A stretch of DNA of 64,000 nucleotides from Nostoc sp. 'Peltigera membranacea cyanobiont' N6 (GTDB lineage Bacteria > Cyanobacteriota > Cyanobacteriia > Cyanobacteriales > Nostocaceae), in contig NZ_CP026681.1 in assembly GCF_002949735.1 (NCBI RefSeq), forward strand, positions 5,734,001-5,798,000. The letters run 5' to 3'. Below are positions 1 to 8,588 of this stretch, one piece after another; position 1 is the stretch's first letter; the number at the start of each line of letters is the position of its first letter. The notes beneath the pieces were generated by a model, which was not told the origin of the DNA, ran no database searches, and was given only the letters and a program-made list of their open reading frames with translations. The translations under genes and the position numbers were made by a program.

Positions 1-1
1 T

Positions 2-544
2 GCTGAATCCCAAAATTATCGTGTCACGTTCGGCGAGTTAAAGGTGCTGGAATTTCAGTTTGCAGCAATTCAATTAAATCGTCTGAGTTGGCGGGATTTT
101 CTAACGCAGCCAAATCCGGTGGCAGCGGCGTTGATGGCGAAGATGAATATTGCGGTGTCAGAACGTCCGCAGGTGAAGGCGGAATGTTTGCGGTTACTGA
201 CAACTTTAAGGTTAGATCCAGCACGAATGCAATTAATTTCGGGGTTTGTTGATACTTATTTGCGGCTTGATGATACTGAGAAGCAGGTTTTTCAAGCGGT
301 GATTAGTAGAATGGGACTAGATGAACGGGAGGAAGTTATGCAGATTGTAACAAGTTGGCAACAAGAAGGTGTGGAAATCGAAAGAAGGGAAACAATTTCG
401 ACGCTTTTAAAAGTACGTTTTGGAAATTTAGATAGTGAGTTAGAGGCAATTATTCCTCAGTTAATGCAGTTATCTAAGGAAGAATATCTTGGCTTACTTT
501 TACAGGCTGATCGTGAAGAATTATTATCGCGGTTTCAAAGGTAA
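2..544 (+). CDS. Rpn/DUF4351 family protein, C-terminal part
   Basis: The frame is open to the left edge, so the N-terminus lies outside the window. The visible 180 residues match the C-terminal part of cyanobacterial Rpn-type (PD-(D/E)XK nuclease-like, transposase-related) proteins. The tail, from about VEIERRETISTLLKVRFG to the end, is a DUF4351-like helical region with the typical 'RFG.L...' and 'L...LLQADREELL' pattern. Family members are thought to promote recombination, but their role in cyanobacteria is not established. The nuclease motifs would be upstream and cannot be checked. A second DUF4351 protein lies at 31624-32556. Family call fairly sure; function inferred. Confidence 0.7.
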   Translation, partial: AESQNYRVTFGELKVLEFQFAAIQLNRLSWRDFLTQPNPVAAALMAKMNIAVSERPQVKAECLRLLTTLRLDPARMQLISGFVDTYLRLDDTEKQVFQAVISRMGLDEREEVMQIVTSWQQEGVEIERRETISTLLKVRFGNLDSELEAIIPQLMQLSKEEYLGLLLQADREELLSRFQR

Positions 545-827
545 TCGTAATTGAATAAAAGCGGGTGTGCTATTTAGTACAATTACGAATCTTTTTTGCT
601 ATTTCAGTTCAACTCAACATTATGACTGTTAATATGGTGTCCATTATGTGATGGCTCATGTTTCCTGTGAAGTAATCGTTCCCTCTCTAAAATCGTAACT
701 TCTAGCTCACTGGCACGTTCTTCTGAAAGTGGAAATATCTCCTCCCTCGTTTTTAGATTACCTCGACAAATCGTCCGCTTACCTTCATTTCGGACAATAA
801 AATCACACTCTTGTTTGAGCGAAAAAT
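545..827. other. Intergenic gap between convergent genes
   Basis: No convincing gene. An 82-codon minus-strand frame (604-852) starts inside the terminator hairpin at 828-858, so it is unlikely to be expressed as a gene. Apart from that hairpin I see nothing here. Confidence 0.5.
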
Positions 828-858
828 AAGCTGATGTATTTATTAGATACATCAGCTT
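828..858 (-). terminator. Intrinsic terminator of the helicase fragment
   Basis: Two perfectly complementary 12-base arms (828-839 and 847-858, AAGCTGATGTAT) surround a 7-base loop. On the minus strand the hairpin is followed by an ATTTTT run. It lies a few bases beyond the stop codon of the minus-strand gene at 864-2228, as expected for a Rho-independent terminator. Confidence 0.7.
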
Positions 859-863
859 TTGAA

Positions 864-2228
864 TTATCCCAAGATTTCAATCACAGCCGCTAGAATAGCT
901 GATGCTTTGTCTGAAACCGGAATGAATAGGCGCTTTTGCCAGTTGATGATCTCGGTGAAACATCCAGCAGCTAAAAGCCGCTCTGCCAGTGAAATAGCAT
1001 TAACCAGTTCTATGCGAGGTTCACCAGCAATGAAAGAACGTCGCAAGGTTACACCACCCGGCAATTGCTGTGTATATCTCTCGTTCAGTACCAGCTTCAC
1101 AAGTTCTGCTGGGCTTAACAACTGGTTCTTCAGACCGAGTTGCTCTCGCACAGTTTGGATGTCGGAAGCATTCACCACCCGACCAAGAATTTTCTGTCCA
1201 TCGCTGGTTTGTAGTCGGAATACTCGACTATTTTGCTGTGGTAGGATTTTCCAGATAGGCAACAAAATACCGGTGACTAAATGCAGGTAATCGGTTGTGA
1301 ATTTGGGCAGTGTGTCCACTTCCTTCGACCACCCTGCGACGAACGTATCGACACAAACCGCTTTCCAAGTGGAAGATTCTAAATCCTTGACTGGTATACG
1401 GGTTTCTTTTTGGGGACGGACGAGTAACACTCTTGGTACAACACCACCATCAGCGTCGTAGATACTATGTGTCGGAATTAATACAGCAGCATGACCAGAC
1501 TTGGTGTTAACCATCAATTTCCCCTGGTACATACTGGCAAACTCAAGCATTTCGTCAGCCGTTCTGATGTGGTTCTTCTGAGTGCGTTCCACTTTCAAGT
1601 AATTGGTGACGCTACCAGTTTGAGCATGAGTATATACAGCTTCCTGGCTCAATACAGTAAACCGTTCAGCCCGTAAAGTTTCCACACCCATCTCATAGAC
1701 CCCTGCGGCGATCGCTGCTTCAATCTGCTGACTCAAGAGTAGTTCAAACCTCTCGAAAATGATGTTTTGCATATCAATTCGTAGAGCCAGGAGCCGATTG
1801 AGGAATTGCCGCAATGGGGGCAAGTCGATTTTCATCCCGCCTTCATGAGAGGTTAAGCTCAGTCCAGTCATCTGCTCAAAAGTTCCCAAAGGCACTTCAT
1901 AAAATCGACCTTGGAATATCTGCTTGAACAGTTCATACAGTGCATATTCGGCGTAGTTTGACTCAAGATTATCTTTGTTTGAAAATATTCCGTTACCTCC
2001 AGTTTGCCTCTGTCCACGAGTGAGTGCGCCCAAGCTATCCAGCCTTCGAGCAATGGTTGAGATAAAGCGGCGTTCACCGATGACGTTAGTGGTAACAGGT
2101 CTGAACACGGGTGCTGATGCTTGGTTGGTTCTGTGCGATCGCCCAAGTCCTTGGATGGCATTGTCTGCTCTCCAGCCGGCTTCTAAAAGATAGTGTGATA
2201 CGGTATTCGTCAATTTCTTGATTGTCAA
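864..2228 (-). pseudogene. Strawberry-notch-like helicase, C-terminal fragment
   Basis: The 454-residue frame opens in the middle of a conserved helicase C-terminal domain. Residues about 11-70 contain HYLLEAGWRADNAIQGLGRSH, the SF2 helicase motif VI region of bacterial strawberry-notch (Sbno) homologues, followed by RTNQASAPVFRPVTT and the STIARRLDSLGALTRGQRQTGG block. Such proteins are usually well over 1000 residues, carried on plasmids and phages, and often fused to a methyltransferase. The Walker A half is absent. Just upstream (2229-2300) the reading continues in another frame with unrelated-looking sequence, so the 5' end was lost by rearrangement. Probably non-functional, although the remaining frame is intact and ends at a good terminator. 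Confidence 0.75.
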
Positions 2229-2332
2229 CCTGGAGACTTACTGATTTATATCCCAGATAACGAGATTTCGCAGCCACCGCTAAAAAAGTTTCCCCCTTGC
2301 CAATATGAAAAAAGCAATCAATTCAGGAACCA

Positions 2333-3457
2333 TTGGTTCCTAAAAAAGCCAGAGTCAAAATTTCCTTACAATTGCATCCCCGTTATGGGCAAGAGGGAGT
2401 GATTGAAGCAGACGCACCAAATCGCTGGCAACAGATTGTCACCTTTGCTGATGGTGAAAGGTTGTTGATCAACAATGTTGATTTGGATGCCCCCAGTGTC
2501 CCACTTCCCAGAGAAAGATCATATCCCGCAGAATATACGGAAGCGATCGCTACGATTGAAGAACGCCATAAACAGGAGTTAGAGCGACTTTCCCAGGAAT
2601 TGAGAATCGGACTACAATCAGAAGCCACTGCTAGAGCCGAAGCCCAGGTACAAGAACAAATCCAATCCTTGCAACAACTGTACAAGCAACAGAAAGAGCA
2701 AAACATCCAGTTACAGCAGCGATTGGATGAGATGGAGGGGTTAAGAAAACTAGAGATTGAGAATCAGCAACTCCAGCAGCGCATTCAGGATTTGGAAAAC
2801 GCGGTTGAACAACGCCCTTCGCAACAATGGGGAAATACTATGACCCAGCAAGCGACCAAGGCTTTGAACAAGCAAGTGAAACAGGTATTAGAGAAAACCA
2901 TTGATTTGCGATCGCTAGCTCAAGAACCCCCAAAAGAGAATGCCCAAGAATGCTTACGGTTGATGGGTATAGCGTTGAAAAACCTTGCCAGCGCTATGAA
3001 CAATACCCAAGCGTTGGAAGCTGCGGCGATAATTCTAGGGAGCGAACCTACACCATCTGCGATCGCATATCGGGCCGAGCAACTGGAAATGTTGCCCCAG
3101 GCGGTTAGTGACATTAGGGCAGTGCTAGCTAAATCTGGGTGTACATGGCAGGACTATTGGGTAGTGGCGCAAGAGTACGAGGTGATTAAATCAGACTACT
3201 GGACGGAATTAAGCACAGAGGAAACAGATTTAATAACTGCTCTCCAGAAAGTATCCTCTCAACCGGAAATCATTGGCATCGGCTCTATTGTTGCCCATGC
3301 TGACCCATACCGCACTTTGTATGTTGAGAGGGGTGAAGTTGTAGAGGATTTGGGCGAAGAATTGGTGGTTGCGTGGGATCACTGGAAGGAGCAATCGAAA
3401 AAAGCTGATAGGTATTCACGAGATGAGTTGCGATTCTGGCAGGGTGAGAAAAAGTAG
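2333..3457 (+). CDS. Coiled-coil protein of unknown function
   Basis: A 374-residue protein starting at TTG; an AGGA sits just upstream and there is no in-frame ATG. Residues about 1-55 resemble a small beta-barrel that binds nucleic acid or protein (KARVKISLQLHPRYGQEGVIEA..., VTFADGERLLI). Residues about 65-155 are a long coiled coil rich in Gln and Glu. The C-terminal 200 residues are helical with a tryptophan-rich segment (GCTWQDYWVVAQEY). I do not recognise a named family. It diverges from the helicase fragment across a roughly 100-bp gap. Similar coiled-coil proteins occur near plasmid helicase genes in Nostocales, so a DNA-metabolism role is possible but only inferred. Confidence 0.6.
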   Translation: MVPKKARVKISLQLHPRYGQEGVIEADAPNRWQQIVTFADGERLLINNVDLDAPSVPLPRERSYPAEYTEAIATIEERHKQELERLSQELRIGLQSEATARAEAQVQEQIQSLQQLYKQQKEQNIQLQQRLDEMEGLRKLEIENQQLQQRIQDLENAVEQRPSQQWGNTMTQQATKALNKQVKQVLEKTIDLRSLAQEPPKENAQECLRLMGIALKNLASAMNNTQALEAAAIILGSEPTPSAIAYRAEQLEMLPQAVSDIRAVLAKSGCTWQDYWVVAQEYEVIKSDYWTELSTEETDLITALQKVSSQPEIIGIGSIVAHADPYRTLYVERGEVVEDLGEELVVAWDHWKEQSKKADRYSRDELRFWQGEKK

Positions 3458-3543
3458 ATAAAACTCGCCTCTAGCAAAAAGACTTAAACGCGGCATGGGT
3501 GCAATGTCGCTCACATTGTCATGGAAAAATTTAGGAGATAATT

Positions 3544-3609
3544 ATGACTACAGCGTTAAAAGAATCAAATGATTCTGAATCTCAAACCAAGCCACCCAAG
3601 AAAAATTGA
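3544..3609 (+). CDS. Short ORF, probably the 5' stub of a disrupted gene
   Basis: A good Shine-Dalgarno (TAGGAGA) precedes ATG, and the frame reads 21 residues (MTTALKESNDSESQTKPPKKN) before TGA. The hydrophilic, Lys/Ser-rich sequence looks like a natural N-terminus rather than a full protein. The Tn3 transposase relic begins about 60 bp later, so the most likely explanation is a gene cut off by that insertion. No function can be assigned. Confidence 0.35.
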   Translation: MTTALKESNDSESQTKPPKKN

Positions 3610-3671
3610 GTCCGCATATTTTAACCTGTTAAGCACTTAAAGATTACATGTTGAGATAGTGCAATTTGTAG

Positions 3672-4505
3672 GCGCAACAGCTTATATCTATTGTGGCTTT
3701 GTTTAGCCATTTTATTTCTTGCGGTACTTGGGAGGCAGTCTACATTATCGAGGGTTTGTTGAAAAATCTTTCTGATATTCAGCCTCATACGATTCACGCA
3801 GATACTCAGGGACAATCAACGCCTGTATTTGCTCTGTCACATATGTTGGGGATTAAGTTAATGCCCCGAATTCGGAATTGGAAGGATTTAAATTTCTTCC
3901 GCCCAGATAATGATACGGTTTACAAGCATATTGATTCTTTGTTCAAAGATGCGATTGATTGGGAGAAAATTCAAAACCATTGGCAGGATATTTTACAGGT
4001 TGTGCTGTCGATTTAAACTGGCAAGATTTCGAGTGCGGTGCTGTTACGAAAACTGGGAAACTATAGTCGTAAAAACAGATTATACCAAGCTTTTCAGGAG
4101 TTAGGACGGGTAATTAGGACGGTATTTCTGTTGCAATATATTTCGGATATGAAGTTACGACAACAGATTACTGCGGCTACGAATATCGTTGAGTCTTATA
4201 ACGGTTTCTCAAAGTGGTTTTTCTTCGGTGGTTTTGGGGTTATTGCTAATAATGACCCAATTGAGCAGGAGAAGATTGTTAAATATAATGATTTGGTTGC
4301 TAATGCTGCGATCTTCCACAATGTTGTGGATTTGACTGAGGTTTTGCGGGATTTGCTCTTATCTGGTTATTTGATTACTCGTGAAGATGTGGTGGCGTTG
4401 AGTCCTTATATGACAAGTCATATCAAGCGTTTCGGCGACTACTTGATTGATATGGAGACTGTGCCGAATTTGTTGGATGATGACAAGCTCTTAGTTTTGG
4501 CTTGA
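3672..4505 (+). pseudogene. tnpA: Tn3-family transposase remnant (DDE C-terminal part)
   Basis: The translation carries the hallmark Tn3-transposase core: CGTWEAVYIIEGLLKN, then HTIHADTQGQS (a catalytic Asp within HADTQG), then GIKLMPRIRNWKDL, and after an in-frame TAA at 4014-4016 the continuation LLRKLGNYSRKNRLYQAFQELGR and TNIVESYNGFSKW (the catalytic Glu region). About 650 N-terminal residues of the usual ~1000 are missing, and the nonsense codon splits the rest. Both halves are in the same frame, so the second lesion is a point mutation. Clearly inactive. Its inner end abuts the short ORF at 3544 and its outer end is a probable Tn3 inverted repeat at 4556-4599. Confidence 0.85.
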
Positions 4506-4555
4506 GAAATTGTGAAGGTAGTTCTGGTAGGAGTTGTAGAGTTTTTGTTTACATA

Positions 4556-4599
4556 ACTTTACAACGTGTCCCATTTTGCACGTATCCCGGCTGTACCCC
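4556..4599 (+). repeat. Probable right terminal inverted repeat of the Tn3 relic
   Basis: Read on the minus strand from 4599 this begins GGGGTACAGCCGGGATACGT and runs inward to a TTGTAAAG block. A GGGG terminus with an A/T-rich inner boundary is typical of Tn3-family ends of about 40 bp. It lies about 50 bp downstream of the transposase stop, where such an end is expected. The partner end is not visible, so this is inferred. Confidence 0.5.
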
Positions 4600-4646
4600 A
4601 TAAACTGTTAGAGAGAATTGAATTTAATGAAGAAGGATTGAACTGA

Positions 4647-6956
4647 ATGAATAATAGCCCCATGAACAACAACCCTGCCACCCCTCCTGCACAATGCCCC
4701 TTCCGGGGAACCCGCATTGGCGGAGCGCTCGGCTCCAAGCCGCAAGTCGATGATTGGTGGCCGAACCGACTTCAGGTCGAACTGCTTCACCAAAATTTGC
4801 CCCAAGCTAACCCACTGCGAGATTTCGATTACAAAGGAGCCTTCGCGAAGCTTGACTTTGAACAGTTGAAGAGCGATATCAAAGCACTGCTGACCGATTC
4901 AAAGGACTGGTGGCCCGCCGACTATGGGAATTATGGACCTCAAATGATTCGCATGGCGTGGCACTCAGCAGGCACCTACCGGATCGCGGATGGTCGGGGT
5001 GGAGCGAGTCAGGGTATGCAACGCTTTGCACCCATCAATTCGTGGTGGGATAATGGAAACACAGATAAATCACGACGGCTGCTCTGGCCCATCAAGCAGA
5101 AATATGGTGCGGCACTAAGCTGGGCTGATCTGATGGTTTTGACGGGTAACTGTGCGCTCGAAATCATGGGGTTTAAGACCTTCGGTTTTGGTGGCGGTCG
5201 CATAGATTCCTGGGAGGCGGATCGCTCGACATACTGGGGACCCGAATTCTGGAACGGCGATTCGGTTGACGATGTTAAGGAACACCCTGGTCATCCTGAT
5301 GAGATGGTCACTCGCAGGATTCGGTGGGTTGGGAAACCGAACGAGCAATACTACGACCTTGAGAACCCGCTAGCGGCTTCGCACCAAGCGCTAATTTACG
5401 TCAATCCAGAGGGTCCAAACGCTGACGGCGACCCCTATGGCTCGGCGCGAGACATTCGCGAGACGTTTGCGCGGATGGGCATGAATGACGAAGAAACTGT
5501 CGCGCTGATTGCAGGGGGTCATGCCTTTGGCAAAAGTCATGGCATGGTTTCGCCTGACAAGATTGGTCCAGCCCCGGAAGCCGCGCCGATTCAGGCGATG
5601 GGTTTGGGGTGGCAGAACCCTGAAGGCACTGGGTTTGCCGAATATACAATGACGAACGGGATCGAAGGATCGTGGACTCCAAATCCAACCCAGTGGGACA
5701 ACAGTTACTTAACAAATCTTTTTAAATACGATTGGGAACAGACAAAGAGTCCAGCAGGTGCCATTCAGTGGAAGCCGAGCAATCCTGATGCGCCAAAGAC
5801 ACCGGATGCCCATCAACCGAGCGTTGAGCACCCGTTAATGATGATGACTTCGGACATTGCCTTGAAGGTCGATCCGGTCTATCACGAAATCTGTCAGCAC
5901 TTCTTGGGTGACTTCGATTACTTCAGCGATGCGTTCGCGCGCGCTTGGTATAAGCTGATCCATCGAGACATGGGTCCGAAAACGCGCTATCTAGGTCCGG
6001 AAATCCCAGAGGAAGATCTGATCTGGCAAGATCCAATTCCGGCACTGGATCATGATGTCGTTGATGCCGCCGATATCAATTTTCTCAAGGATCAGATTTT
6101 AGCGAGTGGACTCTCTGTTTCGGCGCTCGTGTCAGCCGCTTGGGCAGCGGCATCGAGTCACCGCCATTCCGACAAGCGCGGCGGCGCAAATGGGGCGCGC
6201 GTTCGCCTCAATCCCCAGAAAGACTGGGAAATGAACCGCCCGCAGGAACTCGGCGAGGTGCTATCGACCCTCGATCGCATTCAGGCGGACTTTAAAGGCG
6301 CTCAGTCGGGCAACAAAAAAATCTCGATGGCGGATCTTATCGTCCTCGGTGGTTGTGCTGCGATCGAGAAGGCTGCACAAGACGCTGGGTTTTCTGTTGC
6401 CGTGCCGTTTACTCCGGGTCGGATGGATACGACTCAGGAGCTGACAGATGTTGAAATGTTTAATTGGCTGAAGCCAGTTTCGGATGGTTTCAGAAACTAT
6501 CACAATGAGGCTGTTGGCTACAAGGTGAAGCCGGAGCGTATCTTCCTAGATCGAGCGCAGCTCCTCACGCTGACCGCGCCTGAATGGACGGTTCTTGTCG
6601 GCGGACTTCGCGCGCTCGATCAGAATTGGGATCGTTCAAAGCATGGTAGCTTCACTGACCGTCCGGGGGTCTTGACCAATGACTTTTTCCGTGTCCTGAC
6701 CAGTATGGACTACGAGTGGAAGCCTGTTGACAATCGCGAGATGCTTTTTGACATCTGCGATCGCGAAACCGGTGCAGCGAAGTTCACCGCAACCCGATGC
6801 GATCTCATCTTCGGCTCGAACGCGGAACTGCGTCAGATTGCTGAAGTCTATGGCGCTGATGACGGTCACGAGAGGATGGTCAAGGACTTCGTTGCAGCCT
6901 GGGACAAGGTGATGATGCTTGATCGCTTCGACGTTGGCGCTGAACAGACCCGCTAA
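4647..6956 (+). CDS. katG: Catalase-peroxidase KatG
   Basis: Bifunctional haem enzyme that removes H2O2 by catalase and peroxidase reactions. At 769 residues it has the normal two-domain length. The distal active site is R102-x-x-W105-H106 (MIRMAWHSAGTYR), the proximal haem ligand is H292 (IAGGHAFGKSHG), and the Trp-Tyr-Met adduct residues typical of KatG are present as W105, Y251 (ALIYVNPEGPN) and M277 (ETFARMGMN). The C-terminal degenerate domain follows. The start is the ATG with AAGAAGGA upstream. No signal peptide, so cytoplasmic. The gene is visibly richer in G+C than the flanking DNA and sits just outside a Tn3 end, which suggests acquisition by transfer. A MITE-like element begins at its stop codon. 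Confidence 0.97.
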   Translation: MNNSPMNNNPATPPAQCPFRGTRIGGALGSKPQVDDWWPNRLQVELLHQNLPQANPLRDFDYKGAFAKLDFEQLKSDIKALLTDSKDWWPADYGNYGPQMIRMAWHSAGTYRIADGRGGASQGMQRFAPINSWWDNGNTDKSRRLLWPIKQKYGAALSWADLMVLTGNCALEIMGFKTFGFGGGRIDSWEADRSTYWGPEFWNGDSVDDVKEHPGHPDEMVTRRIRWVGKPNEQYYDLENPLAASHQALIYVNPEGPNADGDPYGSARDIRETFARMGMNDEETVALIAGGHAFGKSHGMVSPDKIGPAPEAAPIQAMGLGWQNPEGTGFAEYTMTNGIEGSWTPNPTQWDNSYLTNLFKYDWEQTKSPAGAIQWKPSNPDAPKTPDAHQPSVEHPLMMMTSDIALKVDPVYHEICQHFLGDFDYFSDAFARAWYKLIHRDMGPKTRYLGPEIPEEDLIWQDPIPALDHDVVDAADINFLKDQILASGLSVSALVSAAWAAASSHRHSDKRGGANGARVRLNPQKDWEMNRPQELGEVLSTLDRIQADFKGAQSGNKKISMADLIVLGGCAAIEKAAQDAGFSVAVPFTPGRMDTTQELTDVEMFNWLKPVSDGFRNYHNEAVGYKVKPERIFLDRAQLLTLTAPEWTVLVGGLRALDQNWDRSKHGSFTDRPGVLTNDFFRVLTSMDYEWKPVDNREMLFDICDRETGAAKFTATRCDLIFGSNAELRQIAEVYGADDGHERMVKDFVAAWDKVMMLDRFDVGAEQTR

Positions 6957-6957
6957 A

Positions 6958-7089
6958 CCTGCATTTATCACAAGCTTCAGGTGTTTGATAGGGCAGAGGG
7001 GCAGAGGGGATTGAACAAGGCATATTGAACTCTCCTCTGCTCCCCTGCTCCCTTGCACCTCTGCATTTCAAGCTTGTGAGAAATGCGGG
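6958..7089. mobile_element. 132-bp MITE with IS1380-like ends
   Basis: The ends form 20-base inverted repeats with two mismatches: CCTGCATTTATCACAAGCTT on the left and, read inward on the minus strand, CCCGCATTTCTCACAAGCTT on the right. The inner part is a second imperfect inverted repeat of GCAGAGGGG-type sequence. The termini resemble those of the IS1380-family element at 22204-24041 (CCCGGATTTCTCACAA), so that transposase type could mobilise it. The flanks read TAAA and TAAC, which is at best a partial target duplication. It starts one base after the katG stop codon and could also end katG transcription. Confidence 0.6.
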
Positions 7090-7332
7090 TAACTGAGCAT
7101 AATATTTAACTCGCTTCCACCAAGAATCACTGAGTTCTGCATCGGTGTCCATACCCCCCCAATTATTATCTCCACTTTCATTAAAGGTGGGTGTGGACGG
7201 AGCATTAATTCGGGTTAGAGTTGTTAACTTGCGTCGCCTTCTAACCTCGGGGGGACTGCATCCACCGCCATAAAAAGGTTGGTAGTGGTAAATATCTAGC
7301 TCGCCAGCCGCAAGCAGAGGCGAAAAATGCTT
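7090..7332 (-). pseudogene. Unrecognised coding remnant cut by the MITE
   Basis: Minus-strand reading from 7332 gives a protein-like stretch with no stop before the MITE: HFSPLLAAGELDIYHYQPF, GGGCSPPEVRRRRKLTTLTR, INAPSTPTFNESGDNNWGG, MDTDAELSDSWWKRVKYYAQ. There is no start codon at its upstream edge, so it looks like the C-terminal end of a lost gene. I cannot name the family. The composition (RRRRK cluster, WW pair) does not look random. Confidence 0.3.
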
Positions 7333-7345
7333 TTAAAAACCTCTT

Positions 7346-7376
7346 AGTAAAAAACTTTAGAACTTAAGTTTTTACT
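7346..7376. repeat. Imperfect hairpin upstream of nblA
   Basis: AGTAAAAAACTT and AAGTTTTTACT pair across a short loop with one bulged base. The function is unknown. It could be an old terminator for the gene remnant on its left, or just an A/T-rich palindrome. The rest of the 7333-7553 gap shows no gene and should contain the nblA promoter. Confidence 0.3.
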
Positions 7377-7504
7377 GGGGTTGCCACAATGGATTGATAT
7401 CAAGGTTTTCAGCAGCAGATACGGCATTTCTAACCTACGTCGGTACGGTTTACACCCCTTCGATTTTTGTAAAGGCATCGTAACATTTATTTATATAAAG
7501 AAAT

Positions 7505-7525
7505 GTTTGCTTATATTAAGCAAAC
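7505..7525 (+). promoter_or_regulatory. Palindrome in the nblA leader
   Basis: A perfect 8-base inverted repeat, GTTTGCTT / AAGCAAAC, with a 5-base A/T loop ends about 28 bases before the nblA start and just before the GAGTAGGT ribosome-binding region. It could be an operator or a leader hairpin that controls translation. I could not find a convincing NtcA (GTA-N8-TAC) box, although nblA genes are usually nitrogen-regulated. Confidence 0.4.
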
Positions 7526-7553
7526 CCAAATAAAAGAGTAGGTAATAAAAGTG

Positions 7554-7751
7554 ATGAATCAACCCATTGAATTATCTTTAGAACAAGAATTTAGCCTTAG
7601 AACTTTCTCTGATCAAGTGCAGCACATGTCCCATGAACAAGCTCAAGAATTTTTGCTGATGCTCTATAAGCAAATGATGATAAGGGAAACGACTTACCAA
7701 GAATTGCTCAAACATCAGTGGGAACTTGATTCCGGTTCAATCTTGGGTTAA
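7554..7751 (+). CDS. nblA: Phycobilisome degradation protein NblA
   Basis: A small 65-residue adaptor that triggers proteolysis of phycobilisomes under nutrient starvation by bringing Clp protease to phycobiliproteins. Nearly the whole protein matches Nostocales NblA: MNQPIELSLEQEFSLRTFSD, QVQHMSHEQAQEFLLMLYKQ, and the conserved C-terminal REATYQELLKHQW-type motif (RETTYQELLKHQWELDSG). The length is typical. The preceding GTG is adjacent, but the ATG at 7554 gives the family N-terminus. It is monocistronic. The copy stands alone between mobile elements, so it may be an accessory paralogue rather than the main chromosomal gene. Confidence 0.95.
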   Translation: MNQPIELSLEQEFSLRTFSDQVQHMSHEQAQEFLLMLYKQMMIRETTYQELLKHQWELDSGSILG

Positions 7752-7911
7752 GACAAACTTGTTCCCGTTACTTTAAGCGACTCAGAAGAGAACGAACACA
7801 AAATTGTCTTTTTCAATGGCTTGGCAATAGAGATTATTTGCTCCAAACTGGGAAAGTGTAAAATAACCGACTCACAATAACAGTTTTTAGGGAACAGTGA
7901 ACTACTTTGAC
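7752..7911. other. Gap after nblA
   Basis: No gene seen between the nblA stop and the CyRepA1 relic. Confidence 0.4.
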
Positions 7912-8302
7912 CTACACCGCCACCAACCAATCGCACACCACAGACCTACACTCATCTGCAAACTTAACCCAAACTTGCCACTGCCCCAGGTATGCGTTCC
8001 AGTAAGGCTGACTAGGGAGCAATGCGAAAATGTGAGATCGGATTTTATATCTCAATTACCAGGGCTTATTCCCAATAAACCGAGGTCTAAGTTCCTTGTT
8101 TTTGCCTTTTCTAAGTAGCGATCGCTAAAAATTTAGGTAATTTATGTTACCTATCTTTTGTACCTCACAAAATCGCATTGCTCCCGGCTGACTATCAGCA
8201 ACGCCAACAGCCTCGCCTTCGTTGGAGACTAAGTGTTGGTAGAACTGACCAACTGACCAGCGCTGTTGAGTCCAAGGTGCGTTTTCCGCTTCAGCCCCAA
8301 CA
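7912..8302 (-). pseudogene. CyRepA1 C-terminal relic, split by a MITE
   Basis: On the minus strand, once the MITE at 8015-8185 and one target duplicate are removed, the sequence reads through the last ~75 residues of the CyRepA1 proteins found elsewhere in this window: a LGLNSAGQ...FYQHLVSNEGEAVGVAD segment, then the SVVCDWLVAV terminus. A small GGTCAGTT duplication breaks the frame near 8240. Nothing upstream of the C-terminus remains. It is one of five CyRepA1-related loci here (also 18932, 29194, 31342 and 41797). The 8303-8588 stretch beyond it shows no recognisable gene. Confidence 0.75.
8015..8185. mobile_element. 171-bp MITE related to the ISKra4-like element
   Basis: The ends are inverted repeats of about 22 bases: GGGAGCAATGCGAAAATGTG on the left and GGGAGCAATGCGATTTTGTG on the right, read inward. 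They are flanked by a perfect 9-bp target duplication, GGCTGACTA, at 8006-8014 and 8186-8194. The terminal 19-20 bases match those of the 1.9-kb ISKra4-like element at 27261-29193. There is no coding capacity. A HIP1 octamer lies inside. Confidence 0.88.
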
Positions 8303-8588
8303 AGGCTTGTGGAGAAAGACTTTCAAGCTCCTGAGAATGAAAGGAGGATTGATTGCGATATGTTCAGTGAGTGGTGGGAGCGATCGCATTCGTAGCTGTC
8401 TAATGAATTGTCGTTTCTGTCTCTTAGCAAATTGCTTCCGGGGCACAGGAGCAAAGAAGAAAAAGGATTTTCGGTACAAGCCCGGTATATTGTGGGCGGT
8501 ACAACTAAAGCATACCTTAGTGGATACCCTTTTTGGGTATGAAACACGATAAGTTGGACAAGTCTATTGAGATGAAAATCACAAACCA

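Noticed and set aside
604..852. 82-codon minus-strand frame after the helicase fragment
   Set aside because: Its start codon lies inside the terminator hairpin at 828-858 and there is no ribosome site; composition is not convincing.
859..1290. 143-codon plus-strand frame
   Set aside because: Antisense to the strawberry-notch fragment, which has clear family motifs.
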